Shown: positions 9,963 through 22,077, counted from the stretch's first letter. The stretch: DNA of 64,000 nt from Acanthacorydalis orientalis (GCA_034766995.1 CM068313.1:58564877-58628876); one strand, 5' to 3'. Notes: generated by a model not told the origin, from the sequence alone. Made by a program: numbers and translations.

Positions 9963-10119
9963 ATGCACATACATAACATATTTGAACGATTTTCGGTCAG
10001 AAAACCCGCACAAACTCTCTTATATGTTTCTATCTTTATTGTTTATGTCATAAGTAGACATTTGTTTGATTATTTTTTTTATAAAAAAACATTTACTATA
10101 TTTTTTTATAAATCCTTAT

Positions 10120-10285
10120 CGTGGAGTGAGAGTAAGTTAGATAGGTGGGGGTAGAGAGGAGGAGATAGAAAGAGAAGCAGATAGAGAGGTTATCTCCCTT
10201 TCTTTCTCTCCCTCTTCTTCTCTCTCCATATCTCTATCCTCACCTATCTACCCCGCTCTCTCTCTCTCTATATATATATATATTA
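10120..10285. repeat. Purine-to-pyrimidine imperfect inverted repeat
   Basis: A purine-rich tract (tagataggtgggggtagaga near 10138) is followed by a pyrimidine-rich tract (tcctcacctatctaccccg near 10238) that is its imperfect reverse complement. (CT)n and (TA)n close the right side. It could form a hairpin or intramolecular triplex, and may be the core of a short foldback element. Confidence 0.7.
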
Positions 10286-11164
10286 AATGTTTCTAATTTC
10301 TATTTCATATGCAGAAGAAGAAATCCCTGTTATTGAATATATTGATTAATAGATTCTAAAAAAAGACAGAAAAGGTCGTACTCTATTCTACTGAACCACT
10401 TACAAGTATAAGTGATCTCTGACAAATATTTATAATATGCATATAGTGTTCTTCTGTGTTCATTTTATAATATGTTCTTTTTTACTTATGATAAAAGCTT
10501 TTTGTTTTATAGTCTTATTTATGAACAAACTCTTGATATTTTTAAAGATATTTTCTGTTCGCTCAGGTTTTTTTCACATTCTTTAACATTTTTCGTACAT
10601 TTATATAAATCGTTATAGATTTAAAAAAAACACACATTTCTCGTCACTCTGTCCGTAGGATAAAATGACGAGTATCTATGGTGATGATAAATTTTTGCTT
10701 TGTCAGGTCATAGGTTGGAAGTTTAATTCATTAAGTTTCATTCGTCTTCAATTTTTAAATATATTGTATTTTAAAACCCAATTAACAGTTTTTTTCTTCT
10801 TATTTTCTCGTCAATTTTGACGGGCTGTATACTAATAGATAAATAGTTGGGCATGCTTTTCATCTTTTATTCTATGTCTGTGTATATACAGTTCTAGTAT
10901 TCATGTTTCTTTTAAATATTCAGGTGATTGTATTTCAAGATGTCTCGTTCATATATTGATTTCAATCGAGTATTTTATTCATTTGTTTTTCTTCACTGCA
11001 TGATTATTAGTTATTTTTATCATTTGTTGGTATATTGATTATTTCCCATTAGTAAAATAGTTGTCCACAAGAGGATTTTTTTTCATTAATAAACCTAGAA
11101 TTATTGTAATTGTTTTTAGTCAGATAGGAGAGTTTATATGAAATTAGTTTAATTTTATTTTATA
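10286..11164. other. Unassigned AT-rich DNA
   Basis: About 880 bp with no recognisable coding homology, terminal repeats or internal duplication. Confidence 0.5.
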
Positions 11165-11515
11165 CAAGGTGTCCAAACGACAACTTTTTTTCGTTTGTTG
11201 AGTAGTGTACCGAAATAGTGAAGGATGGGGATTCCGAAATGAAAAGACGCAAAACGAGGCGATCGGGGGTGGAGCCTCCCGGGGGTCAGTGTGTGTAACG
11301 AGTAGGGGCAGATACTTTGGTTATTAAAAAAATATAAATAATTAAAAATACGTTTAAAAATGTATAAAGATAAGAAGTCGTAAAAAATAAAAACGGGAAA
11401 AATAAAATGTAAAACGCAATTTCTCCCTTCATAAGAATTGAACCGAAGATCGAATATAAACGTCATATCACTATGCCTAGTTGTTTGCGGCATGTTTAAA
11501 GTCACGTTATCGCAA
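11165..11515. mobile_element. Truncated relative of the IS630/Tc1-like element that follows
   Basis: From 11165 the sequence CAAGGTGTCCAAACGACAAC, and about 90 bases after it, align imperfectly with the start of the element at 11551. Shared blocks are gttgagtag/gttgaatag and agtgaaggatgggg/agtgagggaaggggg. A TA precedes it. No matching right end was found. A stretch near 11446-11497 on the minus strand looks tRNA-like (see findings). Confidence 0.5.
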
Positions 11516-11550
11516 ATATGGATATATTAAAGAAGATTTTTTATTATGTA

Positions 11551-13226
11551 CAGGATGTTCCAACGAAAATTTGAATTTTCTATGTTGAATAGCGCGCAGA
11601 GGTAGTGAGGGAAGGGGGTGCCGAGACAGAGACGTGTAAGCGCGTTTCTTGGAAATTCTGTTGCCATGTCTTACTACAAAGGAGAATAACGCGAATTATA
11701 TGTCAGATAAACCTGTACTATAGTTATTTAATTAAATTTTATCTTAGAATAAATAAATCTTTCACAAACCATATCATGTCTAGACGATAAGGATATTATT
11801 GTAAAAAAAAATTATAAACAATAAAAAAATACTAATTAAAATAAACAATTTATAACAGAATAAAGTAACTTTATAATTTCCAACAATGTAAATAAATTAT
11901 AATCATATCTTGTTTAGATGATATAAATTATTATAAATACTGTAAAAATTCAATAATAAAGCAGTCACTAACTGATCTTAAAACTAGCAGTTTGGCTTGA
12001 GTCCTCTTGAGCGGTTTGCAGTTTTTCGAAAACCCACAAGTCGCTATAAAGAACAAAATTCGTGCGTTCTGCGTGAGAGAGTAATAAGAAAGTTACAAAC
12101 ATGTAATAACCGTTCGATGTAAGTTTTGAAATCACTACCGATTACACGATATTGGACAAGTACCGAGTTCAACTCTGATTGAGAAATTGGTGAATTAATT
12201 CGAAAGAATCGTCTCGACAGCAAAAAATGGTCCCAGTGCTCAGCTGAAGTCAGTAAGAATCGATGAAAATGTGGAGCGCATTCGACCATCTGTACGGTGA
12301 GACCCGCGTTGTTGGGTTTGCAAAAGAAGTGGATAGTCGAACATAACAAAATTATTTCTGCACTGAGTCCTTGCACAGCATTTAAAACTTAAGGCCTAAA
12401 GATTCAGGTGGTTTAAGATTTGAACAAGAATGACTTCATTTTGAGATTAGATTTCGTAAATGAGATTTTTGAGAAATTTGACAACTTCAGTAACATTTTA
12501 TTTCACTGATGAGGCAGATTTTCACTTGAATAGTTAGGTGAACAAGCAGAACTGCCACTTTTGGAGAGATAGCAATCATTGATTCAAATATTGACACCCT
12601 TTATATTACTCAAAAGTCACTTTCTGGATTGAAATATAATCTTTTTTCATTATAGGGCCTTTCTTTATTGAAGACAGCAGGAGCCGAGCGGTGACTATCA
12701 ATTCACAGCTCTATAGCACCATGATCAATAATTATTTTCGACCGCAACTTCAGCATCAGGAAGGCTATAATGAACTCACTTGGTTTGAACAAGACAGGGC
12801 CATGTGCCACACCTCAAATGATTTACTGACTTCCGGCGATACGTGAACTGTTCCCACAAAAAGTAATCTCAAGAAGAGGCGACGTCAACTGACCTCCCAG
12901 AAGCCCAGATCTTTAATCGCATGATTTATTCTTGGAAGACTTCCTAAAGAGTAAAGTGTACGATGATTCGCCATCAACAACAGCTGAACTAAAAGTGGAC
13001 GCCAAACTAAATTTCCTGTGACATTCTTAGGCGAGTCTTCACCAATTTGAGTGAACGCTTTCAAGAATGTTAAAAGCGCAATGGGCACCATATCGACAAC
13101 CTAATTTAAAAAAATAAATTTCTCGTGTCTTACCATACTTATTTTTATTAATAAATAAGTCAAACGTAAAACAAAGTTTTATTTATCACTTCTTGAAATA
13201 TAAACTTTTCGTTGGAACAGCCTGTA
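11551..13226 (+). mobile_element. IS630/Tc1-superfamily element, decayed, 1.67 kb
   Basis: The left end CAGGATGTTCCAACGAAAA (11551) is matched by the inverted right end ttttcgttggaacagcctg (to 13224). TA flanks both ends. The interior from about 12480 to 13110 encodes fragments of a DDE transposase of the broad IS630/Tc1-mariner superfamily: a VNKQNCHFW block, IGPFFIEDSRSRAVTINSQL, then WFEQDRAMCHTSNDLL with the second acidic catalytic residue. Many stops interrupt it. The N-terminal region (12000-12480) is too decayed to read with confidence. Confidence 0.8.
12440..13113 (+). pseudogene. IS630/Tc1-like transposase pseudogene
   Basis: The frame changes several times. The best-preserved part (about 12655-12830) runs from the IGPFF.ED block to the WFEQD motif. 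Downstream pieces FLKSKVYDDSP and AQWAPYRQPN match the order found after the third Asp in this superfamily (Y or F, LWG, K..VY). The region of the third Asp itself is damaged. No start codon can be chosen. Confidence 0.65.
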
Positions 13227-13598
13227 TTTATAACTAATCATTTTTGAATTGACCATATCATTTTATTTTGTCCCCATTGCAAGTTTGACTTTCAATTAAA
13301 AAACTTCACAAGCATAATCAATTATGCTATGTACAAGGGTTGTTTATAATTTTTATTCTATTTATTTACAGTTACATTTATCATACTTTTTCAGTTTGAC
13401 TTTTTACTTGAAAAAACAAACAGAAAACTAAATTTTCTTTCTGATCCACTTCTCGTAATTTAGTCAAAGTTCCAAACTATTCTTAAAAGAACCATCTAAT
13501 TGATTTGAAATTTCACTAAATTTAAACATAATATAATTAAATAAATTGAAATTATCTGGTGTAAAAATTATTTTTTAATTTTTTAATACACCGAAAAT
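13227..13598. other. Unassigned AT-rich DNA
   Basis: Short AT-rich spacer between two transposon remnants; nothing recognised. Confidence 0.45.
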
Positions 13599-14011
13599 TA
13601 TATTAATACATTGGCGACCGGAAACGAGATTTCTCGTTTTAGGTGATGTGCATGCTTTCTTGATTGTTTTCCAGACAACGGTATTTGTTTTTTTGCTTTC
13701 GAACATTATCAAACCTGTTACTGGGGATATTTTCAGTTTGGTTTTCGACTTCGGAGGGACCGGTAAATACATAAAGTGTTCAAATAATTATACTAAAAAT
13801 TAATTCTGTTTTAAAATTTCATACCTTCATAATGGATAAATAAGAAATTTTTGCAGAGGAATTTTGTGAATATTTTTCAGATGTACCGAGTAGTTATGAA
13901 AGTGAGAACAATGATTCGGATAGTGAGATAAAGTGAAGATCAGACAGCGAAATTTTTCCTATCAGAAAAAGGTGTACTCGTATTCTATCTGATACAAACA
14001 GTGTGAAATTT
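13599..14011 (+). pseudogene. piggyBac-like fragment: left end plus N-terminal acidic region
   Basis: A TTAA-like start (ttaatacattggcgaccgg, about 13602) resembles the termini of the TTAA-flanked element at 729-1406. From the ATG at 13832 the frame reads EEFCEYFSDVPSSYESENND, SDSEI, then a basic patch IRKRCTRILSDTNS, with stops at codon 4 and near 13935. Piggybac-family transposases start with such an acidic serine-rich region followed by a basic stretch. The element stops at about 14011 without catalytic sequence. Confidence 0.55.
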
Positions 14012-14576
14012 TAGAGTTGGTTATGTCTAAATAAAAAAAGTTTCATTCAATTATATATTAATTTCAAAAAATTATCGCAGTTTTATTACACTCCTTCCAA
14101 AATAATTTTATATGTCTAAAATCAACAGTCTCATAGAAAATTTTAGCAAAATCTTAGCTGTCGGCAATCTGTTAATATTTGATTACGATTGTAGTCGTTT
14201 ATTCATTGTTTTATTATTAAATTTCCTATTTAATTCCCACATTTTCTTAGACTGAAATTAAAAATTCGAGATTACACTTTGAAATAGACATATATAATTT
14301 ATTATAAAGCAATATCATTGATTAAACATTGCATATCAAATATTTTTACAAACTGTGAAATATATACCTTATCATGATTAGTAAAGGTTAAAAACGAGAA
14401 TATTTCATTATCTCGAATTTGAACTCATGACACTTTAATCCACATCTCGTCATGCTAGCCAATCTAGCACTCTCAAGCGTCTGTCAGCTCGAGTAGCTTG
14501 ACGGTCTCAATCGCCACTTAAACACTGTTTCTACCACGATTTCGTGTATATCTATCACGACCGAACCGTGTCTTTT
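14012..14576. other. Unassigned AT-rich DNA with a tRNA-like patch
   Basis: Mostly AT-rich and featureless. On the minus strand, about 14427-14475 contains a stretch resembling split RNA polymerase III promoter boxes (see findings). Confidence 0.4.
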
Positions 14577-15835
14577 AACACCTTTGCATTTGAATGCAAC
14601 TAACTGTAGAAATAATTATTAAAAAATATTCTCTTCTTATTTTATTTTTATCAGAAAAATAATGAAACATTGTAATATTATTAACTTAACAAACTTTCAG
14701 TCTTCATATACAAAAATTCAATCGTCATAATAAAAAATAGTAATCATAAAAATAGCGTAGTAATAAAATTATCTTTCCTTATTCAATACCACAAATTTTA
14801 CAAATGAATAGCTGCACTACTAAAAAAAAAATAAATGGTTCAGTAGCTTCAGTAAATGGTCCAGTATGGTAAATGGTAGTAGGGTATGGTAGTATGGTAA
14901 ATACTTCAGTAGATTCAGTCATGGTTCAGTAAATGGTTCAATGAGGTTCAAAACGACAGATTCATCCAATGAAATTAATGTCGGTCTCGTTTCGTCTTTT
15001 CCCAAGTATGGAAACCCATTTACAACATATTTACTTTTTGCATCAGATGCCAACCAAAATTTTATGCCAAGTTTATCTGGCATATTGGGCATGTATTGGG
15101 TGAACGTAAATCTAGCTTTGGTTGGAAACAGCTGTTCGTCAACTGTGATATTTATGGTTGGATTATAACAGTTTGGCCTGTTTTCAATGAATGTGTCCCA
15201 TAATCTTAATACCAAAGAGAATTTATCCTCTCCCAAACGTCGGCTTCGCTCATTTTTTTATCAAAACGCAAAATACATAGTATTTCCATAAGCAATTTTA
15301 GCTCAAGGTATTTGAAAAAAATGAAAGATCCCATTTTATATTCCATAAAAACGATACGTTGACAATTTTTTGCTCATATGCACTACGTGTATATAAAAGT
15401 CTACAAATGCCTCTAATTCATCTCAAGGTAAACTCCATTCTTTTCTCAAAACTCTTCGTGTTTCCAATTCCGTACATTGTATAATACATTCCATAATGAA
15501 ATTATCAAATAGTAAATAAAATACGGTGCTTACCTCACCCATCATAATATTTCGTTTGGAATGACCAGTTGCACCAGATAAATCTTTGAAAATAGTACGA
15601 AGAGGTGATCTCCCAGCACAGGAATTTGTTTCCATTTTTTTCCAAACTGTTCCATTAATAACAACTGCAACATTTTGCCGCTAATTGCTTTCTTCACTAT
15701 CGTCTTCAGAATCTGTCAGCAACCTCATTCTCTTTCGTTTTCTACTTGCATTCAAAATATCTTGCTCTTCATCTACTGTGATTGACGAGTAATTTTCATA
15801 ATCGTTATCGATTTCTTGATCACTTTCGAAAAATT
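14577..15835 (-). pseudogene. piggyBac-like transposase pseudogene, N-terminus to first catalytic Asp
   Basis: Read on the minus strand from about 15830, the order is acidic N-terminus (YSSITVDEEQDILNASRKRK, LLTDSEDDSEESN then a stop), LRTIFKDLSGATGHSKRN, a damaged middle, then DKFSLVLRLWDTFIENRPN. Next comes ITVDEQLFPTKARFTFTQYM, which carries the first catalytic Asp (DEQLFP), and GIKFWLASDAKSKYVVNGFP and YLGKDE. Coding is lost near 14919, before the second and third Asp. A TTAA followed by CACCTTTGC at 14588 may be the 3' terminus. The 5' side runs into a CA-rich minisatellite. It is closely related to the copy at 18601-19595, which lies in the opposite orientation. Confidence 0.85.
14838..14945. 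repeat. Short cryptic tandem repeat (cagtaaatggt type)
   Basis: Units such as cagtaaatggt, agtatggtaaatggt and cagtagattcagt recur irregularly over about 100 bp at the truncated inner edge of the piggyBac pseudogene. It may have arisen by slippage after the truncation. Confidence 0.7.
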
Positions 15836-15837
15836 AA

Positions 15838-16625
15838 TACATATTAACACAACACACAAGCGCACACACAAAAACAAAAGAATACATACAAACTTACACA
15901 CAAGCACACAAGCCCACACACACACACAATCACACACACACACAAGCGCACACACACACAAACACACTAACACACACAGACACAGACACACAAGCACACA
16001 CACACAAGCACACAACAAGCACACACACACAAGCACACACACACAAGCACACACACACAAGCACACACACACAAGCACACACACACAAGCACACACACAC
16101 AAGCACACACACACAAGCACACACACACAAGCACACACACACAAGCACACACACACAAACACACACACACAAGCACACACACACAAGCACACACACACAA
16201 GCACACACACACAAGCACACACACACAAGCACACACACACAAGCACACACACACAAGCACACTCACACAAGCACACACACACAAGCACACACACACAAGC
16301 ACACACACACAAGCACACACACACAAGCACACACACACAAGCACACACACACAAGCACACACACACAAGCACACACACACAAGCACACACACACAAGCAC
16401 ACACACACAAGCACACACACACAAGCAACGCACACACAAACACACACAAAAGCACACGCACAAGTTCACACAAACATACACAAAAATCACACACACAAAT
16501 CACACACACAGGAGCACACACACAAGAAGTACGCACTAGACCAGATAAGAATACATACATTACACATGCACACAATCGCATACACATGTAGCGCACATAC
16601 ACAAGCACACACATGCGCAGCATGA
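15838..16625. repeat. CA-rich minisatellite with a 14-bp unit
   Basis: The core (about 16005-16430) is a regular array of aagcacacacacac: aagc falls at 16031, 16045, 16059 and 16073, every 14 bp, for some 30 units. The flanks are less regular CA-rich repeats. Because 14 is not a multiple of 3 and the unit contains no stop in any frame, long open frames arise on both strands (about 270 His/Thr codons on plus, Cys/Val on minus). They are not genes. Confidence 0.95.
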
Positions 16626-16776
16626 ATGTGTTTTAAATGTGTGGTTTTGGGTGTGTGCTAGTATGTGTGCGCTTTTATGTGCGCTTGTGTGTTAACTTGT
16701 GTGTGTGCTGTGTGTTCAACACACACACACAAGCGCGGACGTAAATGCTCAAACACGCACATATACAGACAAACGC

Positions 16777-16843
<67 letters not shown>

Positions 16844-16870
16844 GTGTATGAGTGTGTGTTTCTGAAAAGC
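16626..16870. repeat. (GT)n, (CA)n and (TA)n microsatellite cluster
   Basis: GT-rich tracts (16640-16720), a CA tract (16721-16733) and then (TA)n-(TG)n-(TA)n at about 16774-16842. Confidence 0.9.
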
Positions 16871-17640
16871 ATTCAACACTTCAATAAATTCTATTCGAAA
16901 AAAAGTGAACAGTTCGATTTTAAGACAATCCGAACGAACAGAGACGATCCGTTCGTACAAATAAACCACAGCGCGTGCAATTAAAATCGCAACTATTTTG
17001 TTTATACAGTCCGTTGATTTAAACCGACCGATAAAATTTAAATCTCCCTCGGGAGACGCCTTGAAATAAATTACAATACCTCTGATTTAATTCGAGCGTG
17101 GCCCATAAAAAGAACACATGATTGTCAAATATCCCTTGTAAATCAGACGAGTCGTAAACGGACGACCGGTGGAATGATAACCCGTAGGCCATATAAAACA
17201 TTTACCCGCTGCAGCCCGTCCCCGTACCCTTATGCCCGTGTTTTCTCTACACCGTGCACGGTCGCCGTTGCTTCGTTGGATTTATGTCGAAGTTCCAAAT
17301 AAATTACCGTCCGATACAACAACAGAAAAGCACGGGTAGGCAACGGGTCTATCGATAGGTGGGACGAACGCACACACTATTACTATTGCGGTGGGACTGG
17401 CGACCGGTCTAAACTCGTTCCCGTGTCACGAGACACACATATACACAGGAAGATAACTTCGTCGCCGCAAAAAAACCCTCTGCACTTTGCTTACGAATCG
17501 ACGGTAAAGCACGAAAGAAAATATATAAATATTTGACAGAATCGTAAAATACCATAAAGCAAATAACAAATCTGGTACACTTCCCACTACGCCTATTCAA
17601 CACGATGAAATGTTTAATGAAACACCTTTTTTATTTATTC
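16871..17640. other. CpG-rich unique island
   Basis: The region, especially 17010-17420, is distinctly less AT-rich and contains many CpG dinucleotides (for example gtaaacggacgaccggtgga and ctggcgaccggtctaaactc). It has no terminal repeats, no homology to other parts of the window and no convincing reading frame. It could be conserved regulatory DNA or an exon-flanking segment of a host gene, on composition alone. Confidence 0.4.
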
Positions 17641-17823
17641 ACTCTTGGTTTACGTTTACTTTTATATCTTTATTTGAATAAACACCGTCTCTATAATATG
17701 TTTCACGAAAATTTCAACAGATCAAAGCTCATTAAATGAGAAAGTGTTTATTAGTACGGTTTTTCTTTGAGTTTATGTTATTAATTATTTAAATCGTTTA
17801 TTTGCCTCGTTTATTTCAAATCA

Positions 17824-17860
<37 letters not shown>

Positions 17861-18600
17861 TTATTTTCTTATAAAATTTCAATTTTCCGTCACCGATTTT
17901 TTTTTATATAAAATCAAATTAAAAATTACTGAAATTTAAACCTGTATCTTATTTTAACAATTATAAAATAAAATCTACAGTGTTTTTCTTTAACACTATT
18001 TCTATCAACGGTGTCAAAATACACCTTTTAAAATTTTAACTTAAAATTATTTTCTAAGTTTAATCATTTTTCCACAATTAATTTTTTGACTTTTCGTATA
18101 ATAATTGTAAAATAAATTTAGCGCTATCATTTTCCTCCAGCTCTCCGTGGATTTAAAAATACGTACATGGAATACCTATTTCTACCATGAGTTGTCTTTT
18201 GACACCTTAAAGATTTTATAACATTGTCTGATTTTTAATCATTTTAAACACAAATATCAACACCATTTGGGAGCACCATTTCAATTCCAATTAAATTAGG
18301 AAATCCTTATTTAAGTTCTAACAGAAAATAGAGGAATCCTCAGTATAACGTTTATATTCAGTTGTTTTCAATATTGCATTTTACTGTAATCATTGTAGTG
18401 TTTAGTTTTAAAAATAATTGTATAACACAAGTTTTCAAGTCCTGGTATTTATTTCGCAGTGACTTTAATTCAAATATACAGTCGTGAAAAATTTGAAAAA
18501 CAAATTGTTGAAATTGCCATTGCAGGTATGTAAGTAGTAAAAGTGTTTATAATACCGGTAATTATTTTTATTTTTTAGTTTATTTATTCTAATTTATTTC
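17641..18600. other. Unassigned AT-rich DNA
   Basis: AT-rich sequence with a (TA)n tract at about 17827-17857. It may include decayed 5' sequence of the piggyBac copy that follows; no terminus was found. Confidence 0.45.
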
Positions 18601-19595
18601 TTATTCTTAGGATTCCACAATTTCAAGAATCAACGGGGTATTGCAAGAAAAAAATAATATTAGTCAAGAATGCTCTGAGACTGATGAAGGCTCACAATCT
18701 GAAAGTGAAGATAAGTTGGATGAATTTTGCGAAAGTGATCGCGAAATCGATACCGATTATGTAATTTACTCGTCAAGCACTGTAGATGAAGAGGAAGATA
18801 TTTTCAATGCAAGTAGAAGACGAAAGAGAATGAATTTACTGACAGATTCTGAAGACGATAGTGAAGAAAGCAACGAACGGCAAAATATTGAAATTGCTAT
18901 TGATGTAACAGTTTGAAAAAAAATCGAAACAAGATCCTCTCCCGGGGGATTATCTCTTCATACTATTTTCAAAGATTTCTCTGGTCCAACTGGACATGCC
19001 AAACGATACAAAAGGATAAATTGGAACGATTTTCAATGCAACTTTACGCATCAAATAACTCTAACAATTTAAAAAAGTAAACTGAACAAAAAAGTACTTC
19101 GACTAAGTTCGATTAATAAATCCGTAACAGTGAAAAAACGCCAAAGCGTCTTCCTGAAACCATTAAATTTTACAACAGCACAAAATTTAGGATCAATATC
19201 ACTGATCAAATGGCTATCAAATATAGTGTGAAATGTAAGTGCCGTAGGTGGTCTATGTATGCATTTTACAATATCCTCGATTTAGCCGGAATAAACGCAC
19301 GGGTTCTATTCAAAGAAACGACAGGTGAAAATATTTCACGCAAAGATTTTTTATTCCAGTAAGGAGAAGAACTTGCAGCGGAATAAAAAGAACGTCCAGA
19401 AAGAACAATACGGCAACATCTTCAGTAGTTTCAAATAAAATCACTTCCTTTCTAAAAGGACAAAAAAAGTGCCAAATATTGTATTGCTTAGGTAATAGAG
19501 CAACTAAAACCTGCTCCCAGTGTAAAAAATATACATGCGAAAAGTGCTTGTGTAGAGCAACCATTTTTCTGTAAAAACTGTTGTATTGAATGAGG
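18601..19595 (+). pseudogene. piggyBac-like transposase pseudogene lacking the first two catalytic Asp
   Basis: Without a visible ATG, the frame is open to about 18916: ESDREIDTDYVIYSSSTVDE, NASRRRKRMNLLTDSEDDSE. A stop precedes KKIETRSSPGGLSLHTIFKD and FSGPTGHAKR. The sequence then jumps, near 19060-19130, to PKRLPETIKFYNSTKF, ITDQMAIKYSVK and RRWSMYAFYNILDLAGINAR. This is the region of the third catalytic Asp, but the usual GVD reads RIN here. The cysteine-rich C-terminus (CSQCKKYTCEKC) follows at about 19510-19560. The block with the first and second Asp is deleted. Confidence 0.85.
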
Positions 19596-19909
<314 letters not shown>

Positions 19910-20076
19910 AATCAAATTTGAAAAAAAATCTGTAGTAAAGTGTTATATTTAATGAAGAAAGTAGACAAATACGAAACGGTTCCAATGACAATCATTTGAA
20001 ACATTATTTTATAAAGAGTGAATGCTACTAGTAAAACACTGTAAAAAATTGAATGTTCGCTAATTATAGATTCTAA

Positions 20077-20450
20077 TTTTTAAAGTTATTAGAAAGTGTC
20101 ATTAAACAATTCCGCAATGAATTTTCTGTAAAAAAAGAACTAACAGTCATCACACCTTTAACTTTTTATGAACAGGATGAAATACGTTGGCCTTTGAAAA
20201 ATAGTATGGAAATGCATTCATTTTCTTCGCGAGAAAGTATCATTTTTAATTCTTTTAATGATGTTTGTGACAGTATGATTGCAGAATTTACTCGAGAAAT
20301 AAAATATATGAGGGCAATATAGAAAATATAACAATATTTTTTGATTTCAGTTTGCCTTAATCAAAAAAAACAATGGAGTCGAAAAATTAAGAGAGGCCTA
20401 CAAGAGTGATATTGATATTTTGCATTTTGATGATGAATTTGAATAATTCT
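20077..20450 (+). pseudogene. Unidentified coding remnant, second part hAT-like (weak)
   Basis: The plus frame is open from 20077 to 20322 without an ATG start and has normal protein composition, unlike its surroundings: VKKELTVITPLTFYEQDEIR, WPLKNSMEMHSFSSRESIIF and NSFNDVCDSMIAEF. After a stop, and about 40 bp ending in tttgatttcag (which could be an intron acceptor), a second piece reads KLREAYKSDIDILHFDDEFE. That pattern (Y..DID ... E...F) resembles part of hAT transposases of the ZMYM-like group. I do not recognise the first part. It is not an intact gene. Confidence 0.35.
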
Positions 20451-20812
20451 TTCTCTTTATGTGTGAAGAACAAATTTTATACCGTCAAAAAAAAAATAAG
20501 AGGCAGCATATAAAATGTCCTCAATATTTCCAAATGTTGATTATTTTTTTAAAAAAAATCCATTATTCCTATTTCAAGTGTATCGGGATAAAAATCGTTC
20601 TTAACGTTAAATATAGATACTTTGAAAATAACTGATGAGTTTTCTCGACAAAATCAAGAAAAATTTTGTTTAACTTCTTCAATTCCAAATGAAATGTTAC
20701 AGTTTTATGGAGTTGGAAGTTTTGTTTCTTTATTTTTCTCAAAAATAATTCAAAATATTTTATTTTTATGTAATTTATATATTTATAGAACTAAATTATA
20801 TTCAAATATGTA
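20451..20812. other. Unassigned AT-rich DNA
   Basis: No recognisable content beyond the preceding coding remnant. Confidence 0.4.
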
Positions 20813-22077
20813 TCAGGCGACCAAAAAAGTTCTGTCGTTTTTGAATTGAGGAAAGAAACACTTGTGTATTTTTATATAAAATAACTTTATTCATCAAAAT
20901 ACCCACCCTCGCATTGAAGAACCGTTTCTTAGCGAGGAGATAATTTATAAATTCAATTTTTATAAAACTCATTATTTTTATTTTAAAAAAATTTAGAAAC
21001 CTCCATTTTTAATTTTTCTTCATTATTAAACTGTTTATCATGCATACGATTATCCAAAGATAAAAATAGGCGAAAGTATAATTGAGATATGTCTAGGGGA
21101 CTATGGGGTATGGGCGATGATCTACCACCCTAAATTCATAATTTTTGTTCTGGTATCTACTGTAACGTGTGGTCGTGCGTTGTCTTGCAAAAATAATAAT
21201 TTTTTATGATTTACACGTGTTTTTGTTTTAATGCGTCTTGTACTCGTTGGAGTTATTCGCTATAATTTTTTTCCGTGTGGGTGTGACCCACTCGCAGATA
21301 TCATGGTGAATAATTCCTTTTGAAGTCTACCAAACACAGAGAAGAAGTTTTCGTGGTATTAACTTTCCTTTAGAAGTTTGTGGCACAGAATCTCCTAATG
21401 AAAACCATTGGTGGCTACGTTTATATTTGGAATACATAATCCATTTTTCATCACTGGTCAAAATTTGATCCAAAAAGACCTTTGATTTTAGTTGTGAAAT
21501 AAGAAATGTACAGATTGTAAGACGCTGTAATTTATTATTGGGAGTTAATTCGTGTGGTACCCATTTACTTAATTACCACCTCTTTCCTACTTTGTGTAAA
21601 TGCTTATGTATTGTTTCATCACTTACTTTGAACAATTCTGCAAGCTGTTGACACGTTAAACTGGAATTTGTTTTAATCAATTTCTTCGATTCGTCGATAT
21701 TTAAATTTGATGGTATGCCTGATCTAGTCTCGTCTTTAATGGGTTCATTCTCGGCAGAAATTTTCTTAAACCATCTCTGGGCTGTTCTTGATGTAACTGT
21801 ATTTTCTCCAAACGTAGTATAACTTTTTTTTTGCAATTTCTGTATCGTTAGTCCCAAGCTTAAATACATAAAGCAAACACGCACGTACTACACTATTTTT
21901 CGCATACATTTTTAATGGTTATAATTATTTTTAAAATTAAAGTGAACGATGCGAAATTAATTAAAACACATTCTAATATTACGGATAAACAATTCTTTGA
22001 ATTTTGTCCGATAAGTGTAAACAATTCTTGGAAATTGTACGTTATAACAGCGACATAACTTTCTTGGTTACGTAGTA
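20811..22077 (-). mobile_element. mariner family D, full-length decayed copy 2
   Basis: The left end tcaggcgaccaaaaaagttc (20813) and the right end cttggttacgtag (22075) match the termini of the copies at 7840 and 46773. TA flanks both ends and the length is 1263 bp. The transposase lies on the minus strand between 20887 and 21909. Stretches TAQRWFKKISAENEPIKDET, SNLNIDESKKLIKTNSSLTC and ELFKVSDETIHKHLHKVGKR are readable in one frame (21585-21884). Confidence 0.9.
20887..21909 (-). pseudogene. mariner family D transposase pseudogene
   Basis: The minus-strand start reads ATGTATGCG at 21909, matching the MYVK start of the sister copies with one change. The N-terminal DNA-binding half is the best preserved of the three family D copies (open 21573-21884). 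The catalytic half carries stops and shifts, and ends at the TAA at 20887-20889. Not functional. Confidence 0.85.

Noticed and set aside
15773..16625. Long open frames of His/Thr (plus) and Cys/Val (minus) codons, up to about 270 codons
   Set aside because: They are products of the 14-bp stop-free CA repeat and its flanks; the periodicity is in DNA, not codons.
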